Assembly: GCA_023375785.1 (NCBI GenBank)
Contig: SZWC01000033.1
Coordinates: 598,595 to 643,377 of the forward strand
Direction: 5' to 3'
Source of the DNA: Penium margaritaceum
Lineage: Eukaryota > Streptophyta > Zygnematophyceae > Desmidiales > Peniaceae
DNA length: 44,783 bases
The position numbers were made by a program, and so were the translations under genes. Each line of letters begins with the position of its first letter. The first letter of the stretch is position 1. The notes beneath the pieces were generated by a model. The model had not been told where the DNA came from and did no database searches. It was given only the letters and a program-made list of their open reading frames with translations. Positions 22,607 through 31,935 of the stretch are shown here, piece by piece.

Positions 22607-22668
22607 TGTCTTTTTGGTGTTCCTTTTTGGAGTCACTCCTATCATGGTGAGGAGCATCATTCCAACAA

Positions 22669-22680
22669 TCTCCCCCTTGC
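22669..22680 (-). promoter_or_regulatory. Copia polypurine tract
   Basis: Minus-strand GCAAGGGGGAGAT immediately precedes the LTR start TGTTGG. This is the standard primer site for plus-strand DNA synthesis and fixes the LTR boundary. Confidence 0.75.
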
Positions 22681-22689
22681 GCGTCACCC

Positions 22690-25292
22690 ATGGCAGTTGT
22701 CCATGCTCAGCGTGCAACTCAAGAGGCTTGGGAAAGCCCAAGCTCCATAAAAGTAGCATCATGCTTGTCCTTGGGTTGCGCCTTTGTCATGGCATCAGCA
22801 AGCATGTGCTTTGTGCCACAATGCACAAGCACCACATCACCCTTTTGCAACAAGGTCTCGTGCAAAGTGATGCCGGATCTCTATGTGCTTGGTCCTCTGG
22901 TGTAGCACAGGGTTCTTGGTCAGGCTGATGGCACTCATGTTGTCAACATTGAGTGCCGTTGGCTTCTTTTGCGACACCCCAATCTCCTTGAGCATATACC
23001 GCACCCATAGTGCCTCCTTTGCGGCTTGCGCAAGCGCAATATACTCCGCCTTAGTGCTGGATAGAGCCACACTGTCTTGTTTCGGCTTGCCCAAGACACC
23101 GCTGCACCACCAAGCACAAAAACATAGCCTGATCTTGACTTGCGATCATCAACATCACCTGCTCCGTCAGCATCACAGTAGCCAACCAGCTCGAGGGAGT
23201 CAGTCCGTGCTCCCCCTCCAAACACAAGTTGCGAATGTGTCGTTGCCTTCAAGCAGCGGAGGATTCTCTTCACCGCTTGCCAATGTAGGGGCCCTGGATC
23301 AGCAACATAGTGACTCACTTGTCCTTCAGCAAAGGCAAGGTCAGGCCCCGTCGCCACCATGGCATACATTATGCTGCCAACTACGGACTAGTACGGTACT
23401 CCAGCCATCTCCGTCTTCTCGTCCTCCGTGCTCGGGCCCATGCTCAAGCTCAGCTCACATGTCGTTGTCATAGGTGTACCGATGGGGTTGCACTCCTCCA
23501 TGTTGTAGCGGCAGAGCACCTCTTGCACATGTTTTTCTTGACCCATCTCCAGCGTGCGTGCTTTGCGGTCCCTCTTGATGGCGATGCCAAGGTAGTACTC
23601 AAGCTCGCCTATGTCTGTCATCTTGAACCGGCCGCCAAGCTGTTGCTTCAGGCTCTTGAGCTCCCCCTCATCCGAAGACACAAGGATGAGGTCATCCACG
23701 TAGAAGACGAAAATTTGGTGGAGTCCTGGCTGATTATGCACGTACACGCTATGATCGGCCTCGCAGCGCTTGAAGCCAAGCTCACCTATGAAACTATCCA
23801 TCTTGAGGTACCACATGAGCGGAGCTTGCTTCAGTCCATAGAGCGTCCTGCGAAGCCGGCACACGTTCCCTTGCGGCGCATCCACCCCCTCTGGCACCTC
23901 CATGTAGACTTCCTTATCCAGGTCGCCATTGAGAAACGCGGTTTTCACGTCCATTTGGTGGATTTCGTAGTCGTGTGCCGCTGCCACAGAGAGGATAGTA
24001 CGGATGGAGGCAAACTTGGCAACTAGTGCAAAGGTCTCGTCGTAGTGCTCCCCTTTTCTCTAGGCATATCCTTTTGCCGCCAGTCGCACCTTGTACCGCT
24101 CCACCTTCCCCTCCTTTGTGAGCTTCTTCCGGAAGATCCACTTGGAGCCGATGATTTTCTCGCCCTCCGGCCCGTCAACCAGCTCCCAAGTGCCGTTCTT
24201 CTCGTGGGAGGCAAGCTCAGATTTTATTGCTTCCTCCCACTCAGCGCCATCCTTCCGCTGCAGTGCCTTCTTTACAGATTGAGGCTCCTCTTGCGTGAAG
24301 AAGGCTTGTGCAAACCCAGTCCAAATGCCCTTGTTGGCATCATACCTTTTTGTCCTTCTTTGCACACGGTTACTCGTGCGGGGCTCTTGAGGCGGTTGTT
24401 GTTGTTGTTGTCCCCTTTTGGTGCCATCCTCTCCAAGCGCCTGCTCCCCTTCTCTTGGAGACCTTGGAGACATCTGTTCACTCCCCACCTCCACGTCCAT
24501 TTCCAGTGCTTTGGATTCCTCATCCGAACTGGCCGGAATAAAGTCTGCCACTCGCCCATCCCTCAAGCGATGCTCTCCGGTTTGTGGTGATGTGAGGACG
24601 TCACCCTCATTCACGTCCTCCGACGTCTCCCCCTCAAGGAGTGGCATCCACTCCCCCTTCTTGGAGAAGCCTGCCTCCTTGTCTGTCCAATGGCTTTTCT
24701 CGTTGAACGTGACGTCGCGACTCCGCACAATCTGTTGCCTCTTTGGGTCAAAGAGCAGATACGCCTTGCTTCCGCTCTCATACCCAAGGAAAATACACCG
24801 TCGAGTACTCGGATCCAGCTTGCTCCGTCCCTCACGTGCCTGCACCATTGCATGTGCAACGCAACCAAACGTGCGGAGGTGACCCACCGCCGGCTTCCTC
24901 CCACTCCACACCTCTTGTGGCGTCTTCCACGCATTGCTCTCCTTGTCCTTCAGCGGCTTGGTTGGCATGAGATTCATGATGTACGATGCTGTCCTTGCCG
25001 CCTCCGCCTAATACCGTTGTGTAAGGCCGGCGTCGCTCAACATGGATCGCACCATGTTAAGGATTGTGCGATTTGCTCTCTCTACGACACCATTCTGTTG
25101 TGGGGAGTGTGGAGTTTTTTTCTACCACTCAATCCCCTAGCTCTTCATCCTCCTAAGGCATCCCGCATATTCACCGCAGTTGTCACTCCGGAACGCCTTC
25201 ACCTTCAACTCTGTTTGCCTCTCCACATCAGCCATTAACTCTTGCATGCAGGCAAGAACCTCACTCTTCCGCTTCATTGGATAGAGGTAGAG
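22690..25292 (-). pseudogene. Ty1/copia pol: integrase (3' part), RT, RNase H, degenerate
   Basis: Read leftward from about 25292: integrase core without its first Asp motif (YPMKRKSEV, AFRSDNCGEY, then HSPQQNGVVERAN), the GKS-like linker region (VWSGRKP, HLRTFGCVAHA, FLGYESGSKAYLLFDP), an acidic variable linker, and RT (WELVDGPEGEKIIGSKWIFR, QMDVKTAFLNGDL, YGLKQAPLMWY, FYVDDLILVSS near 23692-23712, IGELEYYLGI). RNase H follows (GYCDADGAGD, then STKAEYIAL and VDNMSAI), and a tail (TKHMLADAMTKA) close to the polypurine tract. The frame is interrupted by TAG at 25137-25139, 25122-25124, 25008-25010, 24060-24062 and 23388-23390. One-base frameshifts lie near 23080 (loss in an A run) and near 22840-22846 (gain in the AAAAGGG run). 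Truncated at its 5' side where gypsy sequence begins. It encodes reverse-transcription and integration functions in the family, but this copy cannot. Confidence 0.92.
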
Positions 25293-28200
25293 TTTCCGCT
25301 AAATGTGGCGACCATGACGTCATCCACGTAACAGGAGGCGTTGGGAACATCGCGTAGCACTTGATCCATCATGCGTTGAAATGTAGCACTGGTATTGCGC
25401 AATCCAAAGGGCATGCGGGTGAAGGCGTAGAGCCCATCCGGGGTGATGAAGGCTGTCTTGAGCATTGAGTTCCGGTCCATAGGAATGGTGTGGAAGGCAG
25501 ATTTGACGTCAAGCTTGGCAAACCAAGTCTTTCCACGTTGTCGCTCTTGGATGTCAACAATGAGTGGCATGGGGTAGGCGTCCTCAACGGTGACCTTGTT
25601 GAGGTCACGGAAGTCGACACAGAACCGTTTGGTGCCGTCCGGTTTTCCCACGATCACCAGGTTGGAACGCCATGGGCTTTCTACTTCGACAATCACGCCC
25701 TGCTCCTTGAGTTCGCGTAGGCCTTCATTATGGCGACGAGCCTTCTGTTTATGTGGAGGTGCGTCTCCAATGTTGATGACATGCACCGTGTCGGCTACTC
25801 CGATCTCCATTGACTTGCCCGCAAACTCTTCTTTGTGGTATGTGAGGAGCTCCTTGACTTCCTGCCTCTGTTCCTGTGTCAGGCGCTCATGGAGCATATG
25901 GTCCCACCGTTGGGAATGTGGGACCGTTGATGGTGGAGGTTCTTCATCTCCTACCAGACCAGCTCCGAGGTCAGGATCGGGATCCCAGTAGTCATAGACC
26001 TGGAGGTTAAAACTGCGAGAACCTCCTGGTGTAATAGTAAGGGCCTTTGATTGACGCGGGGGTGGATCGTCGTCGAGGCGCAGCCAGCCGACGTCACTCA
26101 TTGGTTCCTCGTCCGAGTCTTCCGAGTCCACATCTTCATAGAAAGCAGCATCGTTGTCACACACCAGCATTTTTCCCTTGCGCTCCGCCTCCCTGGTAAG
26201 ATCACCTGGGGCCATTGGTTGTGTGGTCGTCGGCATCAGTGGTCGGTCTAATACCTGAGGATGCTGTGAATGATTTGGGGTGATTAATGTCCAGCTGGGG
26301 TTACTGGAGTGGCCGTCTGACGTGTTGAGGAACAACCACGTGGGGGACTCCACCAACGGCTTAGGTATCCTGCCCACGGGGATCTGCGGGCGATCATCCG
26401 TCGAATCAGCCTGTGCTCGTATGGGGCATGACTGCTTGTGTGTTGTCATTGGATTCATGGTCTCTCCTCCTTCTGCCTGTGGTGAGACAACGGGAGAGGC
26501 ATCATGCTTTGGGAATGCCAGGCTAGAATTCCTGGCTGCATGATCTTTGGTACGGGCTTCTTCCAACAAGAAGGGGTAACCAAACTGTGTAGGCATTGAC
26601 GTCCTTGGGCCCACAATCAGTGCTGCACAGGTGGTATAACCTGACAAGGTCAGCTGTATGACTCTGTCCGCATAGAACAGACCTGCTTGTCGGGGAATGA
26701 GGTAATCTGTTCCTAGCAAGACATCGTAGGTGCGGGCCACCGTGACTTGAATTCGTACGACCTCGTGGATGAGGCCCACCTGCAGGGGAAGGTTGCCTAC
26801 GACACCGTGTCCTGTATCCATGCCGCCAGATGCATTCGTAAACACTTTGGATGGTGGTTGAATCTTTTGTTGCCAACCGATCGCTTGCAGGACCTGGAGT
26901 GTCACCGTGGTGTGGGTAGCACCAAGGTCGATGATGGCTAGGAACTTTTTGCCACATATCCACACGAAGCAACTGGCCACTTCATGGTGGGGGGCCTGTG
27001 TTTGAGGTGGTGCAAGAGGCATGGGCCGCCATCCCCACGTGTCGGGTTCTGTCCAAATGGCTATTTTGCTAAGCCGATCATGTGGGGCCTGGGTGCAGCT
27101 GAGGTGAATTCCGGGTGGCCAAAGTTTCTCGGCGCACTCCTGGAGGACCGCTGCAAAGTCCGGGAGACAGGTGGGGTTCTGTTGTAAATATTCCCCCAAG
27201 GATATCTCCTGGAAGGGGCGGTGGAAGGAAGTCAAGGCACCAGTTTCAGGCTTGTTGTCTGTTGAGGGTGCCAATGTCACCTTCCGGCGTCGCGGGGGCG
27301 TGGAGCCCCTTGAAGAACGCGTGCGCAGTGCAGGTGGGGGCTTTTGGGGCACCGCCAAAATCTGATTTGGCAGGCGAGTCGAGCGCGCATCGACACACGT
27401 TTGCAGGTCTGCCTCGGCCCGGTCCCGTTGCTCCTTGTATTGACGCATGCGCTCATACATTTCTGTCATCGACCATCCTTCCACACCTTGTGCCTGAGCC
27501 ACCGTGACGAGTTCCTGTTCCGCAGCCGTCAGAGGAGTTTTTGTGGTCTGTTCTTCAGAGGGGGGGAGACCCAGCTTCACATTTTGTGCAGGCGCGTCTG
27601 AAGTAGAAGATTGGGTGGCAGCTGGTATTTCTCCCGTTCCCCTCTGCTGCGCATATGCTTTCCATTGCGCTGGTCCATTGCCCGCCGGACCAGAAGGGCG
27701 GGTGGTGACGTTGGGGCCGACCGCCTGTCGGCCAGTCGTAGGTCCTGATCCTGTTAATCCACGTCCTTGATATTGTCCTCCTCTGTGTGGCATACCAGGT
27801 ACCGGGGTGGGATTGAGACATTCCCGGCGCCGATGGGTGAATTCCCAACACCCATAGTAACTCACGGGTGGGAAATTGTGGGGGTTCATTGGATTGGGTG
27901 CTGAAGCTCCTGCTGGCATGCGGATGGTGGGAGCCACATGTTCCTTTGGAACAGACTGTTCTTGAGCCGCTCGGCGCTTGATTTCTCTTCGTTGAAGTTC
28001 CGCTTCCTCCTTGAGCGCTTCTAGTGTGCTAAATTGTCGCAGGTCTAAGGTGTTGGCAATCACTGGGACAAGCGAATCCCGGTAGTATTCCTTAATCATG
28101 CGCAAGGGTATGTCGATGCAGCGCGTCAAAATCTTGGTGAATTTGTCGTTGTGTAGCTTGATGTTTTCCCCGGCTTTCATGCAGATGGTACGAATCTGGA

Positions 28201-28519
28201 GCTCTGCTTCTTCCAGGCTCATGGGTTCAAATCGCTTGGTCATCCTGTTTGCCAAATCATCGAAGTCAGGAAACGGATGTTCTCTATGCTCTGCAGTGAA
28301 CCACTCCAAAGCTTTCCCTTGCAGCGCTAGGTGTATTGCTGGGAAAATGTAGTCAGGGGATAACAGTCCATAGTCGAGACAGGTGCCCAACTTGGACAGC
28401 CACATGGCTGGGTCCTCCTCTGGTTCACCCTTGAAGACGTCGAGCTTTGGAAGAGTGTAGGAAGCCTTCGCCGCTGGATTCAAAGTCAGTTCCCACGGAG
28501 GCAACACCTGCACCTGCAC
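25274..28519 (-). CDS. Ty3/gypsy gag-protease-RT polyprotein, truncated in RT
   Basis: A single open frame of 1081 codons; the first codon used is GTG at 28519, so the true start is probably further upstream. Residues about 25-190 are a retrotransposon gag capsid domain (KLDVFKGEPEEDPAMWLSKL, LQGKALEWF, RMTKRFEP). Near residue 220 a zinc knuckle has lost its first Cys (YYGCWEFTHRRREC; a Tyr stands where CX2CX4HX4C needs Cys). A disordered Pro/Gln-rich linker and a helical segment follow. Near residue 530 a retropepsin-like domain (FLAIIDLGATHT) keeps the Asp but has DLG in place of DSG/DTG. The RT begins about residue 940 (VESPWRSNLVIVGKPDG, RDLNKVTVEDAYPMPL, FAKLDVKSAFHTIPM) and includes YVDD at residues 1064-1067. 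About ten residues later it runs into copia sequence, so the last residues (GNSTSIQ) are junction sequence. RNase H and integrase are absent. Confidence 0.9.
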   Translation of the reverse strand: MQVQVLPPWELTLNPAAKASYTLPKLDVFKGEPEEDPAMWLSKLGTCLDYGLLSPDYIFPAIHLALQGKALEWFTAEHREHPFPDFDDLANRMTKRFEPMSLEEAELQIRTICMKAGENIKLHNDKFTKILTRCIDIPLRMIKEYYRDSLVPVIANTLDLRQFSTLEALKEEAELQRREIKRRAAQEQSVPKEHVAPTIRMPAGASAPNPMNPHNFPPVSYYGCWEFTHRRRECLNPTPVPGMPHRGGQYQGRGLTGSGPTTGRQAVGPNVTTRPSGPAGNGPAQWKAYAQQRGTGEIPAATQSSTSDAPAQNVKLGLPPSEEQTTKTPLTAAEQELVTVAQAQGVEGWSMTEMYERMRQYKEQRDRAEADLQTCVDARSTRLPNQILAVPQKPPPALRTRSSRGSTPPRRRKVTLAPSTDNKPETGALTSFHRPFQEISLGEYLQQNPTCLPDFAAVLQECAEKLWPPGIHLSCTQAPHDRLSKIAIWTEPDTWGWRPMPLAPPQTQAPHHEVASCFVWICGKKFLAIIDLGATHTTVTLQVLQAIGWQQKIQPPSKVFTNASGGMDTGHGVVGNLPLQVGLIHEVVRIQVTVARTYDVLLGTDYLIPRQAGLFYADRVIQLTLSGYTTCAALIVGPRTSMPTQFGYPFLLEEARTKDHAARNSSLAFPKHDASPVVSPQAEGGETMNPMTTHKQSCPIRAQADSTDDRPQIPVGRIPKPLVESPTWLFLNTSDGHSSNPSWTLITPNHSQHPQVLDRPLMPTTTQPMAPGDLTREAERKGKMLVCDNDAAFYEDVDSEDSDEEPMSDVGWLRLDDDPPPRQSKALTITPGGSRSFNLQVYDYWDPDPDLGAGLVGDEEPPPSTVPHSQRWDHMLHERLTQEQRQEVKELLTYHKEEFAGKSMEIGVADTVHVINIGDAPPHKQKARRHNEGLRELKEQGVIVEVESPWRSNLVIVGKPDGTKRFCVDFRDLNKVTVEDAYPMPLIVDIQERQRGKTWFAKLDVKSAFHTIPMDRNSMLKTAFITPDGLYAFTRMPFGLRNTSATFQRMMDQVLRDVPNASCYVDDVMVATFSGNSTSIQ
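25284..25302. other. Copia/gypsy chimeric junction
   Basis: Minus-strand gypsy RT reads YVDDVMVATFSG to about 25300. Copia integrase reads YPMKRKSEV from about 25288 in another frame. Both fragments are in the same orientation and gypsy is upstream. I see no target-site duplication, LTR end or polyA at the join. Confidence 0.8.
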
Positions 28520-29251
28520 CCGTGGCTGGGTCCCCAGGTGGGGTCAATGCGCTTGCGCCAGGCGAACTGCTCTTGTACCAGCCGATGAAGCGGTTCCCCC
28601 TCCCTTCGCTCGAACACGTCCTACGTCGGTCCTTCCCAGTCAAGAACTCCCCACATGCTGTCTTGCCGAACTCTCCCGTACTTGCACGGTGTGCTGCTTG
28701 CCTCCATGAGCCATTGATCCTTGCCCAGGTCCCGCCATACTACCCGTCACTCATGGTCTTTGTTGGAGTCTTCCTGCCATAGAGACGGCTGATGCTTTGC
28801 TTGCTTGGTGATGAGACAACTGTATCTTGGATTGGGCAGGTGGTGCATGATGTTTGGTTGGCGGAGCCCCTGTCGGGATGTGCGCCTCTCCCAAGGCTCG
28901 TACTTGTCTAGTGGGTCCAGCCATGGACGAAGGATTGATCCCTCCTTGAGGTGGTACTTCTCAGCGGCGCGAAACTCCCACAACAGAGGATGCCTTGCTC
29001 ACCTGCTGCTGGTGTTGGGACTGTTGCCCAGCATTTGGGCGACGTGAGGTCATGGTGAATGGGCCTTCCCGTCGAGTTTCCCTCATCCCTTGTTCCGCAA
29101 TCTCCGGGCTTCTGTGTGCACGTGGTGGAGACACACCGCTGTCCGAAGCCGGTCGTCGAGGGTGAACGACTGGGCGGAAGGGGGCTGCCCGAGGACGGAA
29201 GACCACAGGCTGATGCAGGGTATGCAAGGCTTGCACTGAGGGACGATGCAT
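28520..29251 (-). pseudogene. Upstream gag region of the gypsy element, frame-disrupted
   Basis: Between the long gag-pol frame and the acidic ORF at 29252-29683 the minus strand holds only short frames. 28961-29251 encodes 96 residues that are Pro/Arg/Ser/Gln-rich and probably disordered. 28747-28983 encodes 78 residues (WEFRAAEKYHLKEG, then LDPLDKYEPWERR). A third reading, with LHRLVQEQFAWRKRIDPTWG near 28530-28590, resembles the charged N-terminal part of plant gypsy Gag. Stops and frame changes separate them from MQVQVLPPWELTL, so this is probably a decayed Gag N-terminus or leader. I do not recognise a specific domain. Confidence 0.45.
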
Positions 29252-29683
29252 TTATATTTCTTCTTCTTCTATCTGGGCATCTTGGTCTTTGTCCGGGTCT
29301 GCACATTCTCTGTCATGGATAATAGAGGGTGTGGGTGAAGACGTCCTTGGGGTAGAGAATTTGAGGCGCCATGGTGCATGCTGTTCTGGAGTCATGTCCA
29401 CTGCTTCATAGACAATCCTTCCATCTGGAGTCATTACTTCATGTAGTAGGACGGGTCCATCGTCTGCTGCCAGCTCCTGCTCTTCATCCGACAAGTAGTC
29501 CTCCATTCGCACGGAATCACACTGCCCGTCGTGATGGCGCGTCTTGTCTTCTTCCGGATCTTCTTGCGTCGCGTCGGCCAACTGTGCTTGTCGGATAGCC
29601 TTCCATTCACGGAGTTCCTCGAGACGTCTCAGGTGAAATTCCTCTTCTTTGTCAGGGTCCATCTCATTTTCCTCGTTGTGCAA
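29252..29683 (-). CDS. Acidic 143-residue ORF upstream of gypsy gag (unknown function)
   Basis: The frame starts MHNEENEMDPDKEEEFHLRR and is dominated by Glu, Asp and Arg, with a predicted helical charged stretch (EELREWKAIRQAQLADATQE). A more ordered middle part follows (MEDYLSDEEQELAADDGPVL, TPDGRIVYEAVDMTPEQHAP). It ends DQDAQIEEEEI then TAA, and an ATG follows directly in the same frame (29251). It lies in the same orientation as gypsy gag and 0.7 kb upstream of it, so it may be the N-terminal portion of the same polyprotein or a separate leader ORF. No domain recognised. Coding composition looks real (few repeats, balanced residues), but the copy may be non-functional. Confidence 0.4.
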   Translation of the reverse strand: MHNEENEMDPDKEEEFHLRRLEELREWKAIRQAQLADATQEDPEEDKTRHHDGQCDSVRMEDYLSDEEQELAADDGPVLLHEVMTPDGRIVYEAVDMTPEQHAPWRLKFSTPRTSSPTPSIIHDRECADPDKDQDAQIEEEEI

Positions 29684-30478
29684 TTGTGGAGACCGATCAT
29701 CCGCCGGATCCCACTCAAAGTTGGGGTCCAGGCCTGGAGGATCTTTTGGACTTCTCTCGTAACGATGCGCGGTGGCGAATCACCTCATCTTGCCTTCTCG
29801 GAAACGTAGGGCTCAGCGGGACTTGTCTTTGCGTCGCCAATGGCACTGCTAAATCACCCAACGGCACAATCAATCAGTCCTTGCACCTTGTAGGTCGGCA
29901 AGGGGAACGCCACCATGGTCAGAGGAGTCATTGAAGTCGAGATGAAGGATCGCCTAAGTCACTTCCGTTCGGTCGAGAATTCGCGCTTCGGACGATAGAC
30001 TGATCTGATTGTACCTGTCACACTCGCCACAGAAATCAAGTGAGTCCACGTTCACCGCACCATTAACACTGTTATACCCTTTTCCACCATCGGCCGGAAT
30101 CGGGACTGACAGCATGCAGGGATCAACTCTCCGTCGTGACTCACTTCCCACTATGCCACGGCATTGCTCGGCATGTATGACATTCCATATTGCACCTTTG
30201 CCTGATTGATTCTATGCGTGTTTTCTTTGACCCGAAGACTTCGTCCGGTTCCTTCCCTTGGCCATTCGCTGAACCATTCACCGGATCATCGTGGGGAATA
30301 TGTCATACTTATTCCTTACGTGGGTGATTCATTGGCATTCATTCACGGACGGTGAATCATTCACCGGACAACCCAGTCACACCTAAGACACTCCTAGGCG
30401 TTTGACGGATTATTCAGAGCATCATCATGGGAACACGTCAGGCTTACCCCCTATTCTCAACTGATTCATCGATGTCCT
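29684..30478. other. No gene seen: retroelement leader-like sequence
   Basis: Neither strand has a credible coding frame. Several variants of CATTCACCGGA (for example near 30286 and 30370) and GGTGAATCATTCACCGGA suggest degenerate short repeats. It lies inside the minus-strand gypsy segment and is probably leader or untranslated element sequence. Confidence 0.4.
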
Positions 30479-30994
30479 TCATTGGCCTAGGACAAATACT
30501 CCCGATAAGACAACCTTAACAATTAAAGCACATACATTCAGTGAAAAGGAGAAGAACATAGTCAACATTTCTCTGCTACTCATGCATTTCACAACCGACA
30601 CATCACCAAGTAACATGCGCAAACCATACGCCTCCTGCTCCGCCGGATCATCGGTCGGGGCTGGTCCTTGCACGAACACCGTGCGGTTGACTCTTCCTTG
30701 GTCGTTTTCCCGTGGAGTAGCGCGGCGCAACTCCAATGGACCGTCAATCCATCGACCTGCACGGGAATCAGCACGCGCCAGGTCGTCCTCCCGGAGGCGG
30801 AAGAGCCCTTGTCGGTACCGCTGATAGGCTCGAAACGCCTCGGCCCGTTCCTTGGCAGCTTCTGCGGCACGTCGCCCGATGTCACGCGCGGCCTCCGGCC
30901 AACTTTCCACGGGACAAGGCTCGTCGTCACGGGGAAGTCTCCGCAGCCACGGTTGCCAGAACTGCTCCAGAGCCCCACCAGCAAGATGATGCAA
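30479..30994 (-). CDS. 171-residue Arg/Ala/Glu-rich ORF (unknown)
   Basis: The frame starts MHHLAGGALEQFWQPWLRRL and continues with a strongly helical, charged segment (ARDIGRRAAEAAKERAEAFR, then AYQRYRQGLFRLREDDLARA), then FVQGPAPTDDPAEQEAYGLR. The last 30 residues become hydrophobic (LTMFFSFSLNVCALIVKVVL), probably read-through into noncoding DNA. It has the orientation of the gypsy gag downstream and is likely part of that element's 5' region. I know no named domain that fits. The GC content is higher than that of the satellite. Confidence 0.35.
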   Translation of the reverse strand: MHHLAGGALEQFWQPWLRRLPRDDEPCPVESWPEAARDIGRRAAEAAKERAEAFRAYQRYRQGLFRLREDDLARADSRAGRWIDGPLELRRATPRENDQGRVNRTVFVQGPAPTDDPAEQEAYGLRMLLGDVSVVKCMSSREMLTMFFSFSLNVCALIVKVVLSGVFVLGQ

Positions 30995-31205
30995 CCATTA
31001 CATCACTACCAGGACCGTCCGCGCGCCGAGTCGATGGGGTACATTGCAACAGCTGCAGATGGCATAGAAGATCACCGGGGAGTCTCGGGCGGCCCTGGTC
31101 GAGCTGGGAGGCTGGAGCTCCCGCGAAAACTCAGGACCCAGCCATGCCGGTTCGGTGACGTGCTCTACGGGAAGTAGCCTTCCGATCCAGGAAGGACTGC
31201 TCGTA
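30995..31205. other. No gene seen: GC-rich retroelement sequence
   Basis: Short overlapping frames occur on both strands, but none shows a recognisable domain. The stretch links the Arg-rich ORF to the CA microsatellite. Confidence 0.4.
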
Positions 31206-31239
31206 CGCATACACACACACACACATACACGCACACACA

Positions 31240-31296
<57 letters not shown>

Positions 31297-31298
31297 AC
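31206..31298. repeat. (CA)n microsatellite, about 90 bp
   Basis: An almost pure CA/TG dinucleotide run with occasional AT and CG interruptions (ACATACACGC). The long pure part is about 31247-31291. It makes the peptides of the frames across it (alternating Cys-Val on minus, Thr-His on plus) meaningless. Confidence 0.97.
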
Positions 31299-31935
31299 CT
31301 CCCTGTACTTCTAACACACCCTAACCTTTCTACTCTGACTTGTCGCGAGACGGGACACAGGTCCCGCTCGACGGTCTGGGTTGACTGAGGGGCAGCAATC
31401 TCTCAGTCTCGCTGGTCACCACTGGGCTTGACTTCCCATGCCAGGGTTGGATCCGGGATGGGCAGTTGACGGTTCATTCGGGCGCAAGGAGCGTCGGGTG
31501 TGAATGTCTCTTAGATCTCAGCGTCAGCAGCCGGTCAATATTGATCACCTTCTCTTTATCCGCCTTCTTGCACCGCTCCTCCAATACTTTCGTCTCGTCC
31601 ACTGGCCCCTTTCGCGGCTCGCACATCAAAAGCGCCTCTGGATGAGGCGCCTCAAACGCCGCTCCTCTTTCTGTAAATCGGGTGCAACTCCGCTACCATC
31701 AAGCCAGCTTCGGGTTACCTTCTTTCCTTCCCCATAGGTCCGGTCCGATCACAGCCTCCACCGCAACTTTCCTTTCCGTGCCTCATCGCCTTCCGGAATC
31801 GAACTACTCCTCTCGTAATGTTTCATCCTCCTTGGTTGATGGTCGTCGGATCATCCGCCATCCCCTTTCCCAGATCCTGACCCCGGGCCCATTTTCCATC
31901 CCTTGCTCTGGTGGATGAACAAAACACCGTTAACA
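31299..31935 (-). repeat. Possible 5' LTR/leader of the gypsy segment
   Basis: On the minus strand the block opens with TGTTAACGG at 31935, a TG terminus exactly where satellite sequence ends, as an LTR start would. I find no TATA box, no second LTR copy and no convincing primer-binding site, so the 3' limit of the LTR is unknown. A strong hairpin (31632-31650) lies in the middle. There is no credible protein gene. It may equally be non-LTR flanking sequence of the element. Confidence 0.35.
31632..31650. repeat. 7-bp perfect stem hairpin
   Basis: GCGCCTC, loop TGGAT, GAGGCGC; followed on the minus strand by TTTT. It looks like a terminator hairpin but sits in eukaryotic retroelement DNA, so a structural or protein-binding role is more likely than bacterial-type termination. 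Confidence 0.5.

Larger units (their letters stand above)
21968..22667 (-). repeat. 3' LTR of the copia element in the island (about 700 bp)
   Basis: On the minus strand the LTR opens TGTTGGAATG at 22667, directly after a polypurine tract, and closes near 21968 with CCAACT, a one-base-degenerate mirror of TGTTGG. The satellite stops at 21967 (...GTGTGGTC), so the outer edge is a real boundary. Inside are a tRNA-like block (22541-22606) and a TATA box (22167-22173), placing U3 to the right and R-U5 to the left. The 5' LTR is not present next to this copia segment, so identity between LTRs cannot be used to date it. Confidence 0.75.

Noticed and set aside
22883..24882. Long plus-strand frames opposite the copia pol (for example 23310-24026, 24045-24590)
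   Set aside because: Antisense shadows of the minus-strand pol, which has the recognisable RT, RNase H and integrase motifs.
1368..25139. Nuclear code with TAG meaning Gln
   Set aside because: Some TAG codons stand at conserved Trp positions and the elements are otherwise decayed; CHG deamination is simpler. Kept only as an alternative to test.
31155..31388. Frames across the CA microsatellite giving His-Thr or Cys-Val repeats
   Set aside because: Translation of a dinucleotide repeat, not a protein.
31632..31650. Bacterial-type rho-independent terminator
   Set aside because: Hairpin followed by only four T on the minus strand, and the context is eukaryotic retroelement DNA.
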